Source of the DNA: Bifidobacterium anseris
Lineage (GTDB): Bacteria > Actinomycetota > Actinomycetes > Actinomycetales > Bifidobacteriaceae
Length of the DNA: 64,000 nucleotides
Reading direction: 5' to 3'
Assembly (NCBI RefSeq): GCF_002860345.1
Contig: NZ_NMYC01000001.1
Span: forward strand, 744,001-808,000
Shown here: in pieces, positions 8,598-18,305 of the stretch
Position numbering within the stretch: the first letter of the stretch is position 1
Layout of the letters: the number at the start of each line of letters is the position of its first letter
Made by a program: the position numbers and the translations under genes
The notes under the pieces: generated by a model
What the model was told of the DNA's origin: nothing
Seen by the model: only the letters and a program-made list of their open reading frames with translations
Databases searched by the model: none

Positions 8598-9578
8598 TCA
8601 CGAATCCGCGTTGAGTCGACGGATCGCCTCGTCGCGATCCACGTCGAGCGGCGGCCACGTCATGTTGAAGTTCTTCATCGTCGTGCGCAGCAGTTCGGAA
8701 ACGACGATGCGCGAATACCAGCGTTCGTCGGCGGGCACGAGATACCACGGCGCATACGAGGTGCTCGTGCGTTCGAACACGTCCTGCCATGCGGCCATGT
8801 ACTCGTTCCAGCGGTCGCGCGCGTCGAGGTCGCTCGGATCGAACTTCCAGTATTTGCGCGGATCATCAAGACGGTCGAGGAAATGCTTGCGCTGCGCCTC
8901 CTTACTGGAGACGAGGAAGATCTTGATGATCGCGCATCCGCTGGCGACGAGGTCGCGTTCGAAGGCGTTGATTTCGCCGTAGCGTTCCTGCCACACCTCC
9001 TGCGGCACGGTCCCGTAGATGTGCGGCATGACGATGTCCTCGTACTGCGAACGGTCGAAGATCGAGATCCAGCCGTTCGCCGGCAGCTCCTTGCGGATGC
9101 GCCACAGATAGTCGTGCCGCTGCTCCTGCGGCGTGGGTGCGCCGAAGCCATGGTAGTGGATGCCCATCGGGTCGACCTGACTGAACACATGACGGACGAT
9201 GCCGCCCTTGCCGGAGGCGTCCATGCCTTGCAGCACGATGAGCAGCCGATGATGGTCGCCGCGTATGCCGTTGGCGTACATGAGCCGCTGATAGCGGGCG
9301 ATTTCGGTGGCGCTCAGCGCGATGAACCGTTCGCCGTCGTTCTGGTCGCCGTCGAATCCAGGGGTCGAGCCGGCGTCAATGGCGGTGAGTTCGGTGTTCG
9401 CCGAGAACCGAAGCCGCTGCGCCGGAGGCAGCGTCCACACCGAGCTGAGCATGTCGCTGGATTTGGCCGCGCGCGCAAGACGTTCGGTGATCGTATCGGC
9501 GGCTTCGACGTCCTGTGCATGCGAGGCGATCCGCTTCATCGTCTTCTTGATGTTCTTCGACTGCTTGTCTTTCGCCAT
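8598..9578 (-). CDS. Polyphosphate kinase 2 family protein
   Basis: 326 aa. PPK2 enzymes transfer phosphate between polyphosphate and nucleotides. Walker A GMDASGKGG is at residues 118-126, and the Walker B/lid region DRSQYED at 175-181, followed by YGTVP and the basic WKFDPSDLDARDRWNEY segment. Length fits class I single-domain PPK2. Whether it prefers ADP, GDP or AMP cannot be read from sequence. The ATG at 9578 follows TAGACT by 6 nt, so the mRNA is probably leaderless. A repeat array lies immediately upstream. Confidence 0.92.
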   Translation of the reverse strand: MAKDKQSKNIKKTMKRIASHAQDVEAADTITERLARAAKSSDMLSSVWTLPPAQRLRFSANTELTAIDAGSTPGFDGDQNDGERFIALSATEIARYQRLMYANGIRGDHHRLLIVLQGMDASGKGGIVRHVFSQVDPMGIHYHGFGAPTPQEQRHDYLWRIRKELPANGWISIFDRSQYEDIVMPHIYGTVPQEVWQERYGEINAFERDLVASGCAIIKIFLVSSKEAQRKHFLDRLDDPRKYWKFDPSDLDARDRWNEYMAAWQDVFERTSTSYAPWYLVPADERWYSRIVVSELLRTTMKNFNMTWPPLDVDRDEAIRRLNADS

Positions 9579-9584
9579 ACCCCA

Positions 9585-9590
9585 AGTCTA
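9585..9590 (-). promoter_or_regulatory. -10 hexamer of the PPK2 gene (TAGACT)
   Basis: Minus-strand TAGACT, then 6 nt (TGGGGT), then the ATG. Confidence 0.55.
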
Positions 9591-9613
9591 CCGCCGTCCC
9601 CTTTCCCCCCTCT

Positions 9614-9830
9614 TCCTTACTGGCAGCACTCCATTCTTACCGGCAGCCACCCTTACGGACAGTGCCACCCTTACGCGCACCACTCCATTCGTCCTTACGG
9701 GCAGCATCGGTCACGTTCGACGCCGACGCTTCATTATCGGCAGCGCATCATCGCAATCGACACCTGCATCCGCTACCAAAGCGAATGCCCGTAACGACGT
9801 GCTGCCCGTAACAACACGACTGCCCATAAC
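9614..9830. repeat. Repeat array A: short degenerate TTACGGGCAGC units, two arms
   Basis: Left arm: TTAC(T/C/G)GGCAG-like units start at 9617, 9637, 9653, 9671, 9695 and 9734 (spacing 16-39). Right arm: the reverse-complement form TGCCCGTAAC starts at about 9791, 9808 and 9826 (spacing 17-18). The arms face each other, so transcripts could fold back. The array fills most of the 335-bp gap between the gluD 3' end and the PPK2 promoter. No ORF is credible here. Confidence 0.75.
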
Positions 9831-9913
9831 GACGAAGGCGGCCACGGGCAGAGCGGGAAACAGATTCCTTTTCCAACCGTGGCCGCCTTACGACCGTGGT
9901 GCACGCAGCCGCG

Positions 9914-11020
9914 TCACGACCTTCCGGAGCCCGGCTTCATGCGGCCGCCGAGACCCTTGAGGTGGTGCTGATGGCCGTCCTTGGCGACCTGGCTTTGCGG
10001 CTGCGTCTCGTCGTAGCCCTGCGTGTAGCGCGTACGCCTCCAATTGTGAATCGACGCGTTCGTGCCGCGGTGATGCACATGGTAGAGACGCTGCGAACCG
10101 CCCAACGGACGCTCCTCGCGCGCGACGGCGATCTGGTTGACGTTCGACGGGTCGAGGATCGCGATCGGCGCGACCGGCTCGGCCTCGGTGGGCGCCATCG
10201 TGCGCTGCTGCATGCGCACAGGCAGCCATTCGGCGAGCCTCGACAGCAGCCAACAGAGGATGAAGTAGATGACGCCGGCCACGACGAGCGTCTGCAGGAT
10301 GTTGAAGTACATCGAACCCAGTCGACGCGACTCCTGCAGCAGATCGGTGTACATGATGATCGAGCCGAGCGCCGTGTCCTTGAGCACGACGACGAGCTGC
10401 GTGACCGCCGCCGGCATCATCGCGTAGATCGCCTGCGGCACTTCAACGCTCAGCAGCGACTGCGTGCGCGTCAGGCCGAGCGCGACGGCCGCCTCATGCT
10501 GCCCGTTGGGAAGGTTGCCGACGCCAGAGCGCACAAGCTCGGCGACGACCGAGCCGTTGTACAGCACGAGCGAGATGACGACCGCCCAATACGCCGGGCT
10601 CGGCAGATCCATGAACGCGAACCAACGCCAGAAGAAAATCATCATGATGAGCACCGGCACGGCACGGCAGAATTCGATGACGACGCCGCACACACCACGC
10701 ACGAGCGCGTTCGGGATCAGTCGTCCCACGCCGAACAGCAGACCGAAGACGACGGCGCCGATCACGGCGAGGAACGTCGCGCGCAGCGTCGCCCACAGGC
10801 CGGGCAGATAGAAGTCGGCCCATGCCTCGCCGTCGAGCGCCGGCTTCCACAGCTCCCAGCTGAGCTGGTTCTCGCCGTCCGGCGGATTGTGCAGCCGCAT
10901 GATGATGAGGACGGCAATCGCGATGAACACGATCGCGGCGCTCCAGTTGATGATCTTGATCCTCTTGAGCATCCTCGGACCGGGCTGGTCGAAGAGCAGT
11001 GCGCTTTCATTTGCGGCCAT
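9914..11020 (-). CDS. gluD: Glutamate-type amino acid ABC transporter permease
   Basis: 368 aa. Polar amino acid permease (His/Glu/Gln/Arg family), with a first TM segment at ~25-43 and the transporter core after residue ~75. The EAA-type loop reads EAAVALGLTRTQSLLSVEVPQA, the ATPase contact. Downstream of the last TM is an unusually long hydrophilic tail (~90 residues, His- and Arg-rich, with HVHHRG and HQHHLKGLGG), absent from most homologues I know. SD GGAGG is 6 nt before ATG. It is the last gene of a four-gene operon, 3 bp after gluC. Confidence 0.85.
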   Translation of the reverse strand: MAANESALLFDQPGPRMLKRIKIINWSAAIVFIAIAVLIIMRLHNPPDGENQLSWELWKPALDGEAWADFYLPGLWATLRATFLAVIGAVVFGLLFGVGRLIPNALVRGVCGVVIEFCRAVPVLIMMIFFWRWFAFMDLPSPAYWAVVISLVLYNGSVVAELVRSGVGNLPNGQHEAAVALGLTRTQSLLSVEVPQAIYAMMPAAVTQLVVVLKDTALGSIIMYTDLLQESRRLGSMYFNILQTLVVAGVIYFILCWLLSRLAEWLPVRMQQRTMAPTEAEPVAPIAILDPSNVNQIAVAREERPLGGSQRLYHVHHRGTNASIHNWRRTRYTQGYDETQPQSQVAKDGHQHHLKGLGGRMKPGSGRS

Positions 11021-11023
11021 GAC

Positions 11024-11701
11024 TCACCTCCGAACCGCGAGCTTGTTGGACAGGAACGTCGTCAGCAGACCGATCGGGATGATCAGGATGACGTAACCGA
11101 ACGCGAAGATCAGGAAGATCTGGATGATGACGTCCGGACGGAACTCAATCATCTCGCTCATCAGCGACGAGGTTTCGGTGGCGACCGACGCCGCCGCCGC
11201 GACCGTCGAGTTCTTGAGCAGCGCGATGAGCGTGTTGCCGAGCGGCGCGACGGAGCCGCGCAGCGCCTGCGGCATGATGATGAGCGTCGCCGACTGCATG
11301 AAGTTGAGTCCCATCGCGCGTGCCGCCTCCGCTTGGCCGAGCGGCACCGTGTTGATACCGCTGCGCAGCGATTCGCAGACGAACGCCGCCGTGTACAGCG
11401 ACAGGCCGACGACGGCGAGCCAGAAGAAGTTCGTCTCGAAGTTGTCGGAGAAGCTCAGCTTGAGCTGCGCGAACGCGCCGAGCACCATGAAGACCATGAT
11501 GATCGTCAGCGGCATGTTCTTGAAGAACTCGACGTAGCCGCCGGCGACGTGGCGCATGGACGCGATCGGCGAGATGCGCATGAGCACGAGGACGATGCCG
11601 AGGATCGCCGAGAACAGCGCCGACCAGAACGTCAGTTCGAGGTTGACGAGGAACGCGGCCGGTATGTTGTACTGCTGGAACAGCGAGATGAATCCCTCCA
11701 T
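11024..11701 (-). CDS. gluC: Glutamate-type amino acid ABC transporter permease
   Basis: 225 aa. Membrane subunit partnering gluD. The conserved permease loop EAARAMGLNFMQSATLIIMPQAL is present, and about five TM segments can be drawn. The ATG follows the gluB stop by a single base (TGA-C-ATG), and the SD GGGGGAG lies inside the end of gluB, so the two are translationally coupled. Confidence 0.88.
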   Translation of the reverse strand: MEGFISLFQQYNIPAAFLVNLELTFWSALFSAILGIVLVLMRISPIASMRHVAGGYVEFFKNMPLTIIMVFMVLGAFAQLKLSFSDNFETNFFWLAVVGLSLYTAAFVCESLRSGINTVPLGQAEAARAMGLNFMQSATLIIMPQALRGSVAPLGNTLIALLKNSTVAAAASVATETSSLMSEMIEFRPDVIIQIFLIFAFGYVILIIPIGLLTTFLSNKLAVRR

Positions 11702-11702
11702 G

Positions 11703-12551
11703 TCACTCCCCCTCGTCCGGTTTCGGCGGATTGTACTTCGGGTTCGGTTTGTAGCCGGTGCCTTCGGTCGCGCTTTCGATCGCGCGCTCCCATTCGCCGG
11801 TCTTCTCCATGTCCTCGATGGCCGCGTTGATCTTCGTCGCGAACTCCTTGGAATCGGCGTCCTTCTTGATGCCGACGCCGTAGTATTCCTCGGTGAACGG
11901 CTTGCCGACGACCTTGAGCTTGCCGCGCGACGCCGAGGCGAGGCCCGCGAGGATGATGTCGTCGGTCGTCACGGCGTCGACGATGCCGGAGAGCAGCGCC
12001 GTCGCGCATTCCGCGTAGCCCGGCTGCTCCATGAGCTGCACCTCCTTGGCGAATTTCTCCTTGACGACCTTCGCCGACGTCGATCCGGTGACCGAGCACA
12101 GGCGTTTGCCGTTGAGGTCCTGCGGTCCCTTAATCGAGTCGTCGTTCGCGCGGACCATGAGATCCTGTCCGGCCACGAAGTACGGGCCAGCGAAATCGAC
12201 CGCCTTCTTGCGTTCGTCAGTGATCGAATATGTGGCGAGGATCATGTCGACGTCGCCGTTCTGCAGCATCGCCTCGCGCTGCTTGCTCGGCGCCTCCTTG
12301 AACACGATCTGCGAATCGGTGTAGCCCAGCTGGTTCGCGATGTAGCGGGCCACGTCCACGTCGAATCCCTCATAGGTGCCCGACTTCTTGAATCCGAGTC
12401 CCGGCTGGTCGAATTTGATGCCGACCTTGATGACGTCGCCATCGTCTGCGCTGCTCGATCCGCATGCCGCCACCCCCGCGGCGCACGCGAGCGCACACAG
12501 CGCGGCGAGCCCTTTGCGCAGCAGTGTGCGCATGGTTGTTCGTTGGGTCAT
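11703..12551 (-). CDS. gluB: Glutamate-type ABC transporter substrate-binding lipoprotein
   Basis: 282 aa. Type 3 solute-binding protein for polar amino acids. A lipoprotein signal peptide (basic MTQRTTMRTLLRKG, hydrophobic core, lipobox VAAC) places the lipidated Cys at residue 30. Family motifs include GFDVDVARYIANQLGY and the DMILATYSITDERKKAVDF segment. The cap of the acidic C-terminus is PPKPDEGE. SD AAGGA is close to ATG. It lies 89 bp after gluA; that gap contains a GCCGGC-GAC-GCCGGC stem that may adjust binding-protein expression. Confidence 0.9.
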   Translation of the reverse strand: MTQRTTMRTLLRKGLAALCALACAAGVAACGSSSADDGDVIKVGIKFDQPGLGFKKSGTYEGFDVDVARYIANQLGYTDSQIVFKEAPSKQREAMLQNGDVDMILATYSITDERKKAVDFAGPYFVAGQDLMVRANDDSIKGPQDLNGKRLCSVTGSTSAKVVKEKFAKEVQLMEQPGYAECATALLSGIVDAVTTDDIILAGLASASRGKLKVVGKPFTEEYYGVGIKKDADSKEFATKINAAIEDMEKTGEWERAIESATEGTGYKPNPKYNPPKPDEGE

Positions 12552-12640
12552 TGTTCCTTCTTTGCTTGCTTTCCTTCGCCGGGCCGCCCGCTCCTCCCGC
12601 CGGCGTCGCCGGCGTCGTGTGCGGACACCGACGCGCGGCG

Positions 12641-13420
12641 TCAGTGGGTGAGGATCTTCGACAGGAAGTCCTTCGCGCGTTCCGTCTGCGGATGTTCGAA
12701 GAACTCGTCCGGCGTGCCGCGTTCGAGGATCTGCCCGTCGGCCATGAAGATGATGCGGTCGGCGGCCTTGCGCGCGAAGCCCATCTCATGGGTGACGCAC
12801 AGCATCGTCATGCCTTCGTGGGCGAGTTCGACCATGACGTCGAGCACTTCGTTGACCATTTCCGGATCGAGCGCCGACGTCGGCTCATCGAAGAGCATGA
12901 CCTTCGGGTGCATCGCGAGCGCACGCGCGATCGCGACGCGCTGCTGCTGGCCACCGGAGAGCTGCGACGGCATCTTGTTCGCCTGGGAGTCGACGCCGAC
13001 GCGCGCAAGGAGGTCCATCGCTTCGCGTTCCGCCTGCGTGCGGTCCATGTGGCGCACCTTGATCGGCGCAAGCGTCACGTTGTCGAGAATCGTCTTGTTC
13101 GCGAAGAGGTTGAAGGACTGGAAGACCATGCCGACTTCGGCGCGCAGCTGCGCGAGCGCGCGTCCTTCCTTCGGCAGCGGCTGTCCGTCGATGCGGATGA
13201 CGCCCGAATCGATCGTCTCGAGACGGTTGATCGTGCGGCACATCGTCGATTTTCCGGAGCCGGAGGGGCCGACGATGACGAGCACTTCGCCCTTTTTGAC
13301 TTTGAGATTGATGTCGCGCAGCACGTGCAGATTGCCGAAGTGCTTCTCCACGTGCTCGAGTTCGACGAGGTAGCGGTCGTCGCCCTGCGCGCCCTGTTGT
13401 GTTGCTGTAGTTGCTGTCAT
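12641..13420 (-). CDS. gluA: Glutamate-type amino acid ABC transporter ATPase
   Basis: 259 aa. Walker [10 protein letters not shown]-loop region MVFQSFNLF, signature LSGGQQQR, Walker B VMLFDEP, and H-loop VTHEMGFA are all intact. First gene of the gluABCD operon, the same order as the corynebacterial glutamate system. No SD is evident: TAGACT lies 8 nt before the ATG, so the operon mRNA may be leaderless. The substrate is inferred from operon order and subunit family, and could be glutamine or another polar amino acid. Confidence 0.92.
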   Translation of the reverse strand: MTATTATQQGAQGDDRYLVELEHVEKHFGNLHVLRDINLKVKKGEVLVIVGPSGSGKSTMCRTINRLETIDSGVIRIDGQPLPKEGRALAQLRAEVGMVFQSFNLFANKTILDNVTLAPIKVRHMDRTQAEREAMDLLARVGVDSQANKMPSQLSGGQQQRVAIARALAMHPKVMLFDEPTSALDPEMVNEVLDVMVELAHEGMTMLCVTHEMGFARKAADRIIFMADGQILERGTPDEFFEHPQTERAKDFLSKILTH

Positions 13421-13428
13421 AGGCGCAC

Positions 13429-13458
13429 AGTCTAAGGTTTGCGTGTTTCAAATGGCAA
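13429..13458 (-). promoter_or_regulatory. Promoter of the gluABCD operon
   Basis: Minus strand: -35 TTGCCA (13458-13453), 18-bp spacer, -10 TAGACT (13434-13429), then 8 nt to the gluA ATG. Confidence 0.6.
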
Positions 13459-13540
13459 ACGCAATAAGGAACGTTCGCCGATTCCGAATCTTTTTTAGTC
13501 AGATCGTGGAATGTTGTATCATTACCCGCTCTGTGCGGAT

Positions 13541-13582
13541 GGGCGCGCCGATGAGGGACGGGTATCGTTCATCGGCGCGCCC
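13541..13582 (-). terminator. Terminator of the esterase-like hydrolase gene
   Basis: Arms GGGCGCGCCGATGA and TCATCGGCGCGCCC (14 bp, perfect) with a 14-nt loop, about 60 nt past the hydrolase stop on the minus strand. No U-tract. Confidence 0.65.
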
Positions 13583-13644
13583 GTCCCGATGCGCGTGCGC
13601 TATGCGCGATGTATGGGTGCGGGAAGTGTTCGGCGGTCGTTGTT

Positions 13645-14427
13645 TCAGACGATGCGCTTGTGCGAGGCGAGGAACTGCACGGCCTCGGCGATCGCGGAGT
13701 CGCGGTCGGCGCCGGTAAACGGATGGCCGAGGTGCGCGTACAGGCTCACCGCGCAGTTGGGCATCGCCGCGCCGTATTCTCTGGCGGCCCCCTCGCCGAT
13801 GACGGCGTCGTCCTCGCCCTGGATGGCGAGCGTCGGTCCCTTGAACATCGCCGTCGTCTCATAGATCGGCAATGTCTGCGCAATGCGCACGTATTTGCCG
13901 GCGACCGTCTTGCCGTTGGCAAGCGTGATCGTATCGGGGACGTGGTTCACGTCGAAGGGCACACCGAGCAGCGTGCCGCGCAATGCGTCGTCCTTGATCG
14001 TCGCGGCCGGCGCGAGCATAACGAGATTGTTGATGACGTCGGAGTACATACCCGCCGTCATGCCGGCGATGACGCCGCCCTGCGAATGTCCCATCAGCGA
14101 AATCTCGGTCGGCTGGATGCACATGCGCACATAGTCGAGCACGGCGATCGCGTCCTCGATCTGGTTGAACACGTCGGAATTGGCGAAGTCGCCGTCGCTG
14201 CTTCCGCGGCCGTTGAAGTCGAAACGCACGACGGTGAAGCCCTGTTCGACGAGTCCGTCGGCGATCTGCTGGTAGACGTCGCCTTCCTTGGCGCCCATGT
14301 CGCGCATGAACCCGTGCATGAAGATGACGGCCGGCCCGTGCGGCGCATCCTGCGGCCGTTCGACGAGTCCGCGCAGCGTGAGCCCATCACGTGTGATGTT
14401 GATTTCCTCGCTTGTCTTGTCCGTCAT
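13645..14427 (-). CDS. Alpha/beta hydrolase, cinnamoyl/feruloyl-esterase-like
   Basis: 260 aa from the ATG at 14427, chosen because AGGAGG sits 7 nt upstream. Catalytic triad candidates are Ser115 in GHSQGG, Asp206/207 in QGEDDAVIG and His235 in HLGHPF. Segments FDFNGRGSSDGDF, LAPAATIKDDAL and RIAQTLPIYE closely resemble the Lactobacillus johnsonii cinnamoyl esterase family, which releases hydroxycinnamates such as caffeic or ferulic acid from plant esters. No signal peptide, so it is cytoplasmic. Function is inferred from similarity by eye. Single gene, with array B upstream. Confidence 0.8.
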   Translation of the reverse strand: MTDKTSEEINITRDGLTLRGLVERPQDAPHGPAVIFMHGFMRDMGAKEGDVYQQIADGLVEQGFTVVRFDFNGRGSSDGDFANSDVFNQIEDAIAVLDYVRMCIQPTEISLMGHSQGGVIAGMTAGMYSDVINNLVMLAPAATIKDDALRGTLLGVPFDVNHVPDTITLANGKTVAGKYVRIAQTLPIYETTAMFKGPTLAIQGEDDAVIGEGAAREYGAAMPNCAVSLYAHLGHPFTGADRDSAIAEAVQFLASHKRIV

Positions 14428-14517
14428 CTGCCATCCTCCTGACCATTGGCGTGCACTACCGGCAATCGTAGACGTCACCGCCGCACCCGTCCCCCATTCA
14501 AGCCGAGAGCCAACCTC

Positions 14518-14697
14518 CTACCGGTAGCTTTCAGATTCCTTACGGGCTGCACGGCGATTCCTTACGGGCTGCACGCGTTGATTGCTTACCGGCAGTACCG
14601 CTACCGGTAAGCGTCCCCTTGCTACCGGTAGTCGAAACAACACCGGTAAGCAATCAGCATTGCTACCGGTAGTCGGTACAACGCTGCTACCGGTAGG
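14518..14697. repeat. Repeat array B: CTACCGGTAG palindromes and TTACGGGCTGC units
   Basis: Contains at least four perfect CTACCGGTAG palindromes (14518, 14622, 14663, 14687) plus CTACCGGTAA (14601), CACCGGTAAG (14641), TTACCGGCAG (14586), and two TTACGGGCTGC copies (14540, 14562). Spacing is about 19-24 bp. It lies in the 457-bp gap between the aspS terminator and the hydrolase start; nothing in it looks coding. Confidence 0.75.
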
Positions 14698-14758
14698 AGT
14701 GGGACGGGAGGGCACGCACACTGCTTGGAAGAGGACGCGCGGCGCAGCATACGCACAA

Positions 14759-14792
14759 GGGCGGGGCGGAACTCTTGGGTTCCGCCCCGCCC
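14759..14792 (-). terminator. Terminator of aspS
   Basis: Perfect 14-bp GC stem (GGGCGGGGCGGAAC/GTTCCGCCCCGCCC), loop TCTTGG, about 90 nt past the aspS stop. Confidence 0.75.
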
Positions 14793-14884
14793 CTACATCG
14801 ACGAAGCGATATGCATCAGCCGGATGCGTCCATCAGCACGTCCAAATCGACGTCCGAATCAACGTCCACACCAGCCGGAGAGAC

Positions 14885-16681
14885 TCAGTCGTCCTCCTCC
14901 GGATCGTAGTCGACGCCGGTCTCCGCACGCTGCTCGTCGCTGATCGGCGCAGGTGCGCCTGTGAGCGGGTCGCGGCCGCCGCCGGCCTTCGGGAAGGCGA
15001 TGACGTCGCGGATCGAGTCGGCGCCGGCGAGCAGCGCGACGGTGCGGTCCCAGCCAAGCGCGATGCCCGCGTGCGGCGGCGCGCCGTACTTGAAGGCCTC
15101 AAGCAGGAAGCCGAACTTGTCATTCGCCTCCTCAGGCGTGATGCCGAGCACGTTGAGCACGCGGTCCTGGATGTCGTCGCGATGGATACGCACCGAGCCG
15201 CCGCCCATCTCGTTGCCGTTGCACACGATGTCATACGAGTCGCTCATCGCATGCTCCGGATCCTGATCGAAGGTGTCGATCCAATCCTTCGACGGCATCG
15301 TGAACGGATGGTGCATCGACGTCCACTTCGAGTGGCCGACGGCCACGTCGTCGTCATCCGGATCGTCGGTACGCTTGAACAGCGGGAAGTCGACAACCCA
15401 CGTGAACGCGAACTCGTCGGGCTTGAGCAGTCCGGCGCGCTCGGCGAGTTCGACACGCACGGCGCCGAGCAGCAGCTGCGAGGATTCGCGAGCGCCCGCG
15501 GCGAAGAACACCGCGTCGCCGTCCTCGGCTCCGACGGCCTCCTTGAGACCTGCGCGCTCAGCCTCGGACAGGTTCTTCGCGACCGGTCCCTTGAGTTCGC
15601 CGTCCTCGGCGAAGACGACGTACGCGAGACCCTTCGCACCACGCTGCTTCGCCCAATCCTGCCACGCGTCGAACTGACGGCGAGGCGTCGCGGCGCCGCC
15701 CTTGAAGAGCACGGCGCCCACGTACGGCGCCTGAAACACGCGGAACGGCGTGTCCTTGAAGTAGTCGGTGAGCTCGACGAGTTCGTTGCCGAAGCGCAGA
15801 TCCGGCTTGTCCGAACCGTACTTGTCCATCGCGTCCTGCCACGTGATGCGGTCGATCGGCAGCTTGATGTCGTAGCCGTCGGCCTTCCAGATCGCCGCGA
15901 TGACCTGCTCGGCCATCGCCATGACGTCCTCCTGGTCGACGAAGGCCATCTCCATGTCGAGCTGCGTGAACTCGGGCTGGCGGTCGGCGCGGAAGTCCTC
16001 GTCGCGGTAGCAGCGCGCGAACTGATAGTAGCGTTCGACGCCCGCGACCATGAGCAGCTGCTTGAGCAGCTGCGGCGACTGCGGCAGCGCGTACCACGAA
16101 CCCGGCACGAGACGCGCCGGCACAACGAAGTCGCGCGCTCCCTCCGGCGTCGACTTGATCATCGTGGGCGTCTCAACCTCGGTGAAGCCGAGCTTGTCGA
16201 GTTCGGTGCGCGCGGCGCGCATCATGTCCGAACGCAGCTTGACGTTGCGCTGCATCGCCGGACGACGCAGATCGAGATAGCGGTACTTGAGGCGCACGTC
16301 CTCGCCCGGCAGCTTGTTCTCGGATTCGTTTTCGAGCGCCGTGGACACCTGGAACGGCAGCGCGTCCGACTTGGCGAGCACGTCGATTTTGTCGGCGACG
16401 ACCTCGACCTTGCCGGTCGCGAGATGATCGTTCTCGTTGCCTTCCGGACGCAGGCGCACGGTGCCTTCGACCTCGATGACGTATTCGCTGCGCAGCGGCC
16501 GCGCCAGCTCCTCGTCGTTGATGACGACCTGCACGAGTCCGCTGTTGTCACGAAGGTCGATGAAGGCGACGCCGCCGTGGTCGCGGCGACGGTCGACCCA
16601 ACCGGCGAGCGTGACGCGTTCGCCGACGAGATCCTCGGTAACCTCGGTGGCGTGATGGGTGCGATAAGCCGTCTGGCTCAT
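14885..16681 (-). CDS. aspS: Aspartyl-tRNA synthetase
   Basis: 598 aa, full length for the bacterial type with a GAD insertion domain. The N-terminal OB-fold reads [24 protein letters not shown]. Class II motif 2 is [19 protein letters not shown] followed by [12 protein letters not shown], and motif 3 is [13 protein letters not shown]. Whether it is discriminating (Asp only) or also charges tRNA-Asn cannot be told without checking for asnS/gatCAB elsewhere. It follows hisS by 114 bp on the same strand, a common actinobacterial pair. The start has GAGGA 4 nt upstream. Confidence 0.97.
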   Translation of the reverse strand: MSQTAYRTHHATEVTEDLVGERVTLAGWVDRRRDHGGVAFIDLRDNSGLVQVVINDEELARPLRSEYVIEVEGTVRLRPEGNENDHLATGKVEVVADKIDVLAKSDALPFQVSTALENESENKLPGEDVRLKYRYLDLRRPAMQRNVKLRSDMMRAARTELDKLGFTEVETPTMIKSTPEGARDFVVPARLVPGSWYALPQSPQLLKQLLMVAGVERYYQFARCYRDEDFRADRQPEFTQLDMEMAFVDQEDVMAMAEQVIAAIWKADGYDIKLPIDRITWQDAMDKYGSDKPDLRFGNELVELTDYFKDTPFRVFQAPYVGAVLFKGGAATPRRQFDAWQDWAKQRGAKGLAYVVFAEDGELKGPVAKNLSEAERAGLKEAVGAEDGDAVFFAAGARESSQLLLGAVRVELAERAGLLKPDEFAFTWVVDFPLFKRTDDPDDDDVAVGHSKWTSMHHPFTMPSKDWIDTFDQDPEHAMSDSYDIVCNGNEMGGGSVRIHRDDIQDRVLNVLGITPEEANDKFGFLLEAFKYGAPPHAGIALGWDRTVALLAGADSIRDVIAFPKAGGGRDPLTGAPAPISDEQRAETGVDYDPEEDD

Positions 16682-16795
16682 ACTTCCTCTATTCTGTTCG
16701 TTTTTCGGTTGTTGTGGTTCGTTCGTTTGCGCCGACGCGCGCCGCGTCGACGAGACCGTGTCCGCTCGACGCGCAGCGCCGCGGACAGTGGCGAC

Positions 16796-18187
16796 TCAGG
16801 CGTTCGTCGTCACCGTTTGCCGGGCATACACAGTATCCGGCTCCCATGACTGCGCATCGGCGTCGATCTGCTCGCCGCTGACGATGTTCTTCACCTGGTC
16901 CGGGCCATCGTCCGTCGGGTCCTCGTTGGGGAACCACACGTACGGGATGCCGAGTTTGTCGGCGTATTTGATCTGCTTGCCGAGCTTGGCCGCGCTCGGT
17001 GCGACGTCCGCCGCGATGCCGCGCGCACGCAGCTGACGCGCGACCTCGTTCGAGTCGGCACGGTTCTCCTCGTTCCACACGGCGACGAGGACGCACGCCG
17101 GCGAGATGCGCGACGCGGTCGCGCCCGCCGAGTGCAGCATATAGGAGACGAGCCTCGACAAGCCGATCGACAGGCCGACGCCCGGGTATTTGCGGCTGCC
17201 CTGCGTCGCGAGGTTGTCGTAGCGGCCGCCCGAGCAGATCGAGCCGAGCGAGTCGGCGCCGTCGAGGAAGGTCTCGTAGACGGAGCCGGTGTAGTAGTCG
17301 AGTCCGCGGGCGATCTTGAGGTCGGCGATGACGGAGCCGGGACGGATGCGCGCGGCCTCGTCGACGATCATCGTCAGCGTGTCGAGGCCTTCCTTCGCCA
17401 TCGCGTAGTCGTCGCCGTCCATATCGATGTGGTGGATCTCGCACAGGCCGTTGAAACGGTCGATGAGCGCGCCGCCGTCGGACGCGGTGATCTGCGCGAG
17501 TTCGAGGCATGCCTTCGCCTGGTCGGGCGTCGCGCCGCATTCGGACACGAGCAGCGAGGCGACCTCGTCGGCGCCGATCTTGTCGAGCTTGTCGATCTCG
17601 CGCAGCACGCCTTCGATGTCTTCAAGGCCGAGGCCGCGGTAGAAGCCTTCGGAGAGCTTGCGGTTGTTGGCGTGGACGGTGGCCTTCGGCAGACCGAACT
17701 CACGCAGCCGTTCGAGCGCGCCGACCATGACGAGCGGCAGCTCGACCTCATAATGCTCGGGCAGCGTGCCTTCACCGACGACGTCGATGTCGGCCTGCAC
17801 GAACTCGCGGAAACGGCCCTCCTGTGGACGTTCGCCACGCCACACCTTCTGGATCTGCCAACGCTTGAACGGGAACGGCAGCTGGCCCGAATGCTCGACG
17901 ACGTAGCGGCTCAGCGGCACGGTGAGGTCGAAATGCAGACCGAGACGCTGCTCGACGGGGGTGTCGGACTCATGGCCGACCTCCTGCAGACGCGAGAGCA
18001 GGTAGATCTCCTTGCTCGTCTCGCCCTTCTTGAGCAGGCTCGACCCCTGTTCGATCGCGCGGGTCTCGATGCCGATGAACCCGTTGAGTTCGAATACTTC
18101 ACGAAGCGTGTCGATGACACGCTGCTCCACTACGCGTTCAGAGGGGAGCCACTCTGGGAAACCTGAGATAGATGCACCTTTTGCCAC
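16796..18187 (-). CDS. hisS: Histidyl-tRNA synthetase
   Basis: 463 aa, class II. Motif 2 LHFDLTVPLSRYV, the His-specific RGLDYYTGSVYETF and SIGLSRLVSYML motif 3 region, and a C-terminal anticodon-binding domain (ACVLVAVWNEENRADSNEVA). The start is GTG (MAKGASISGFPEWLPSE). TATGAT lies 8 nt upstream of the GTG and there is no SD, so a leaderless mRNA is likely. It heads the hisS-aspS unit. Confidence 0.97.
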   Translation of the reverse strand: MAKGASISGFPEWLPSERVVEQRVIDTLREVFELNGFIGIETRAIEQGSSLLKKGETSKEIYLLSRLQEVGHESDTPVEQRLGLHFDLTVPLSRYVVEHSGQLPFPFKRWQIQKVWRGERPQEGRFREFVQADIDVVGEGTLPEHYEVELPLVMVGALERLREFGLPKATVHANNRKLSEGFYRGLGLEDIEGVLREIDKLDKIGADEVASLLVSECGATPDQAKACLELAQITASDGGALIDRFNGLCEIHHIDMDGDDYAMAKEGLDTLTMIVDEAARIRPGSVIADLKIARGLDYYTGSVYETFLDGADSLGSICSGGRYDNLATQGSRKYPGVGLSIGLSRLVSYMLHSAGATASRISPACVLVAVWNEENRADSNEVARQLRARGIAADVAPSAAKLGKQIKYADKLGIPYVWFPNEDPTDDGPDQVKNIVSGEQIDADAQSWEPDTVYARQTVTTNA

Positions 18188-18195
18188 GGTTCCAC

Positions 18196-18201
18196 ATCAT
18201 A
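18196..18201 (-). promoter_or_regulatory. -10 hexamer of hisS (TATGAT)
   Basis: Five of six bases match TATAAT; 8 nt (GTGGAACC) separate it from the GTG start. Confidence 0.55.
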
Positions 18202-18247
18202 AGGGATGTCGCGGAAAATGTATCGATACCATTGCCTACACTAAGGG

Positions 18248-18279
18248 CGTAAGAGTGTGAATACGTTCCCATTCTTACG
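18248..18279 (+). promoter_or_regulatory. Inverted CGTAAGA/TCTTACG pair upstream of DUF349 gene
   Basis: Arms CGTAAGA (18248) and TCTTACG (18273) are separated by 18 nt. They could form a leader hairpin or a dyad operator. The core CGTAAG also matches the repeat family of arrays A-D, in face-to-face orientation. Confidence 0.4.
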
Positions 18280-18305
18280 TGTCCACCAAGCCTAAGGAGC
18301 TGACC

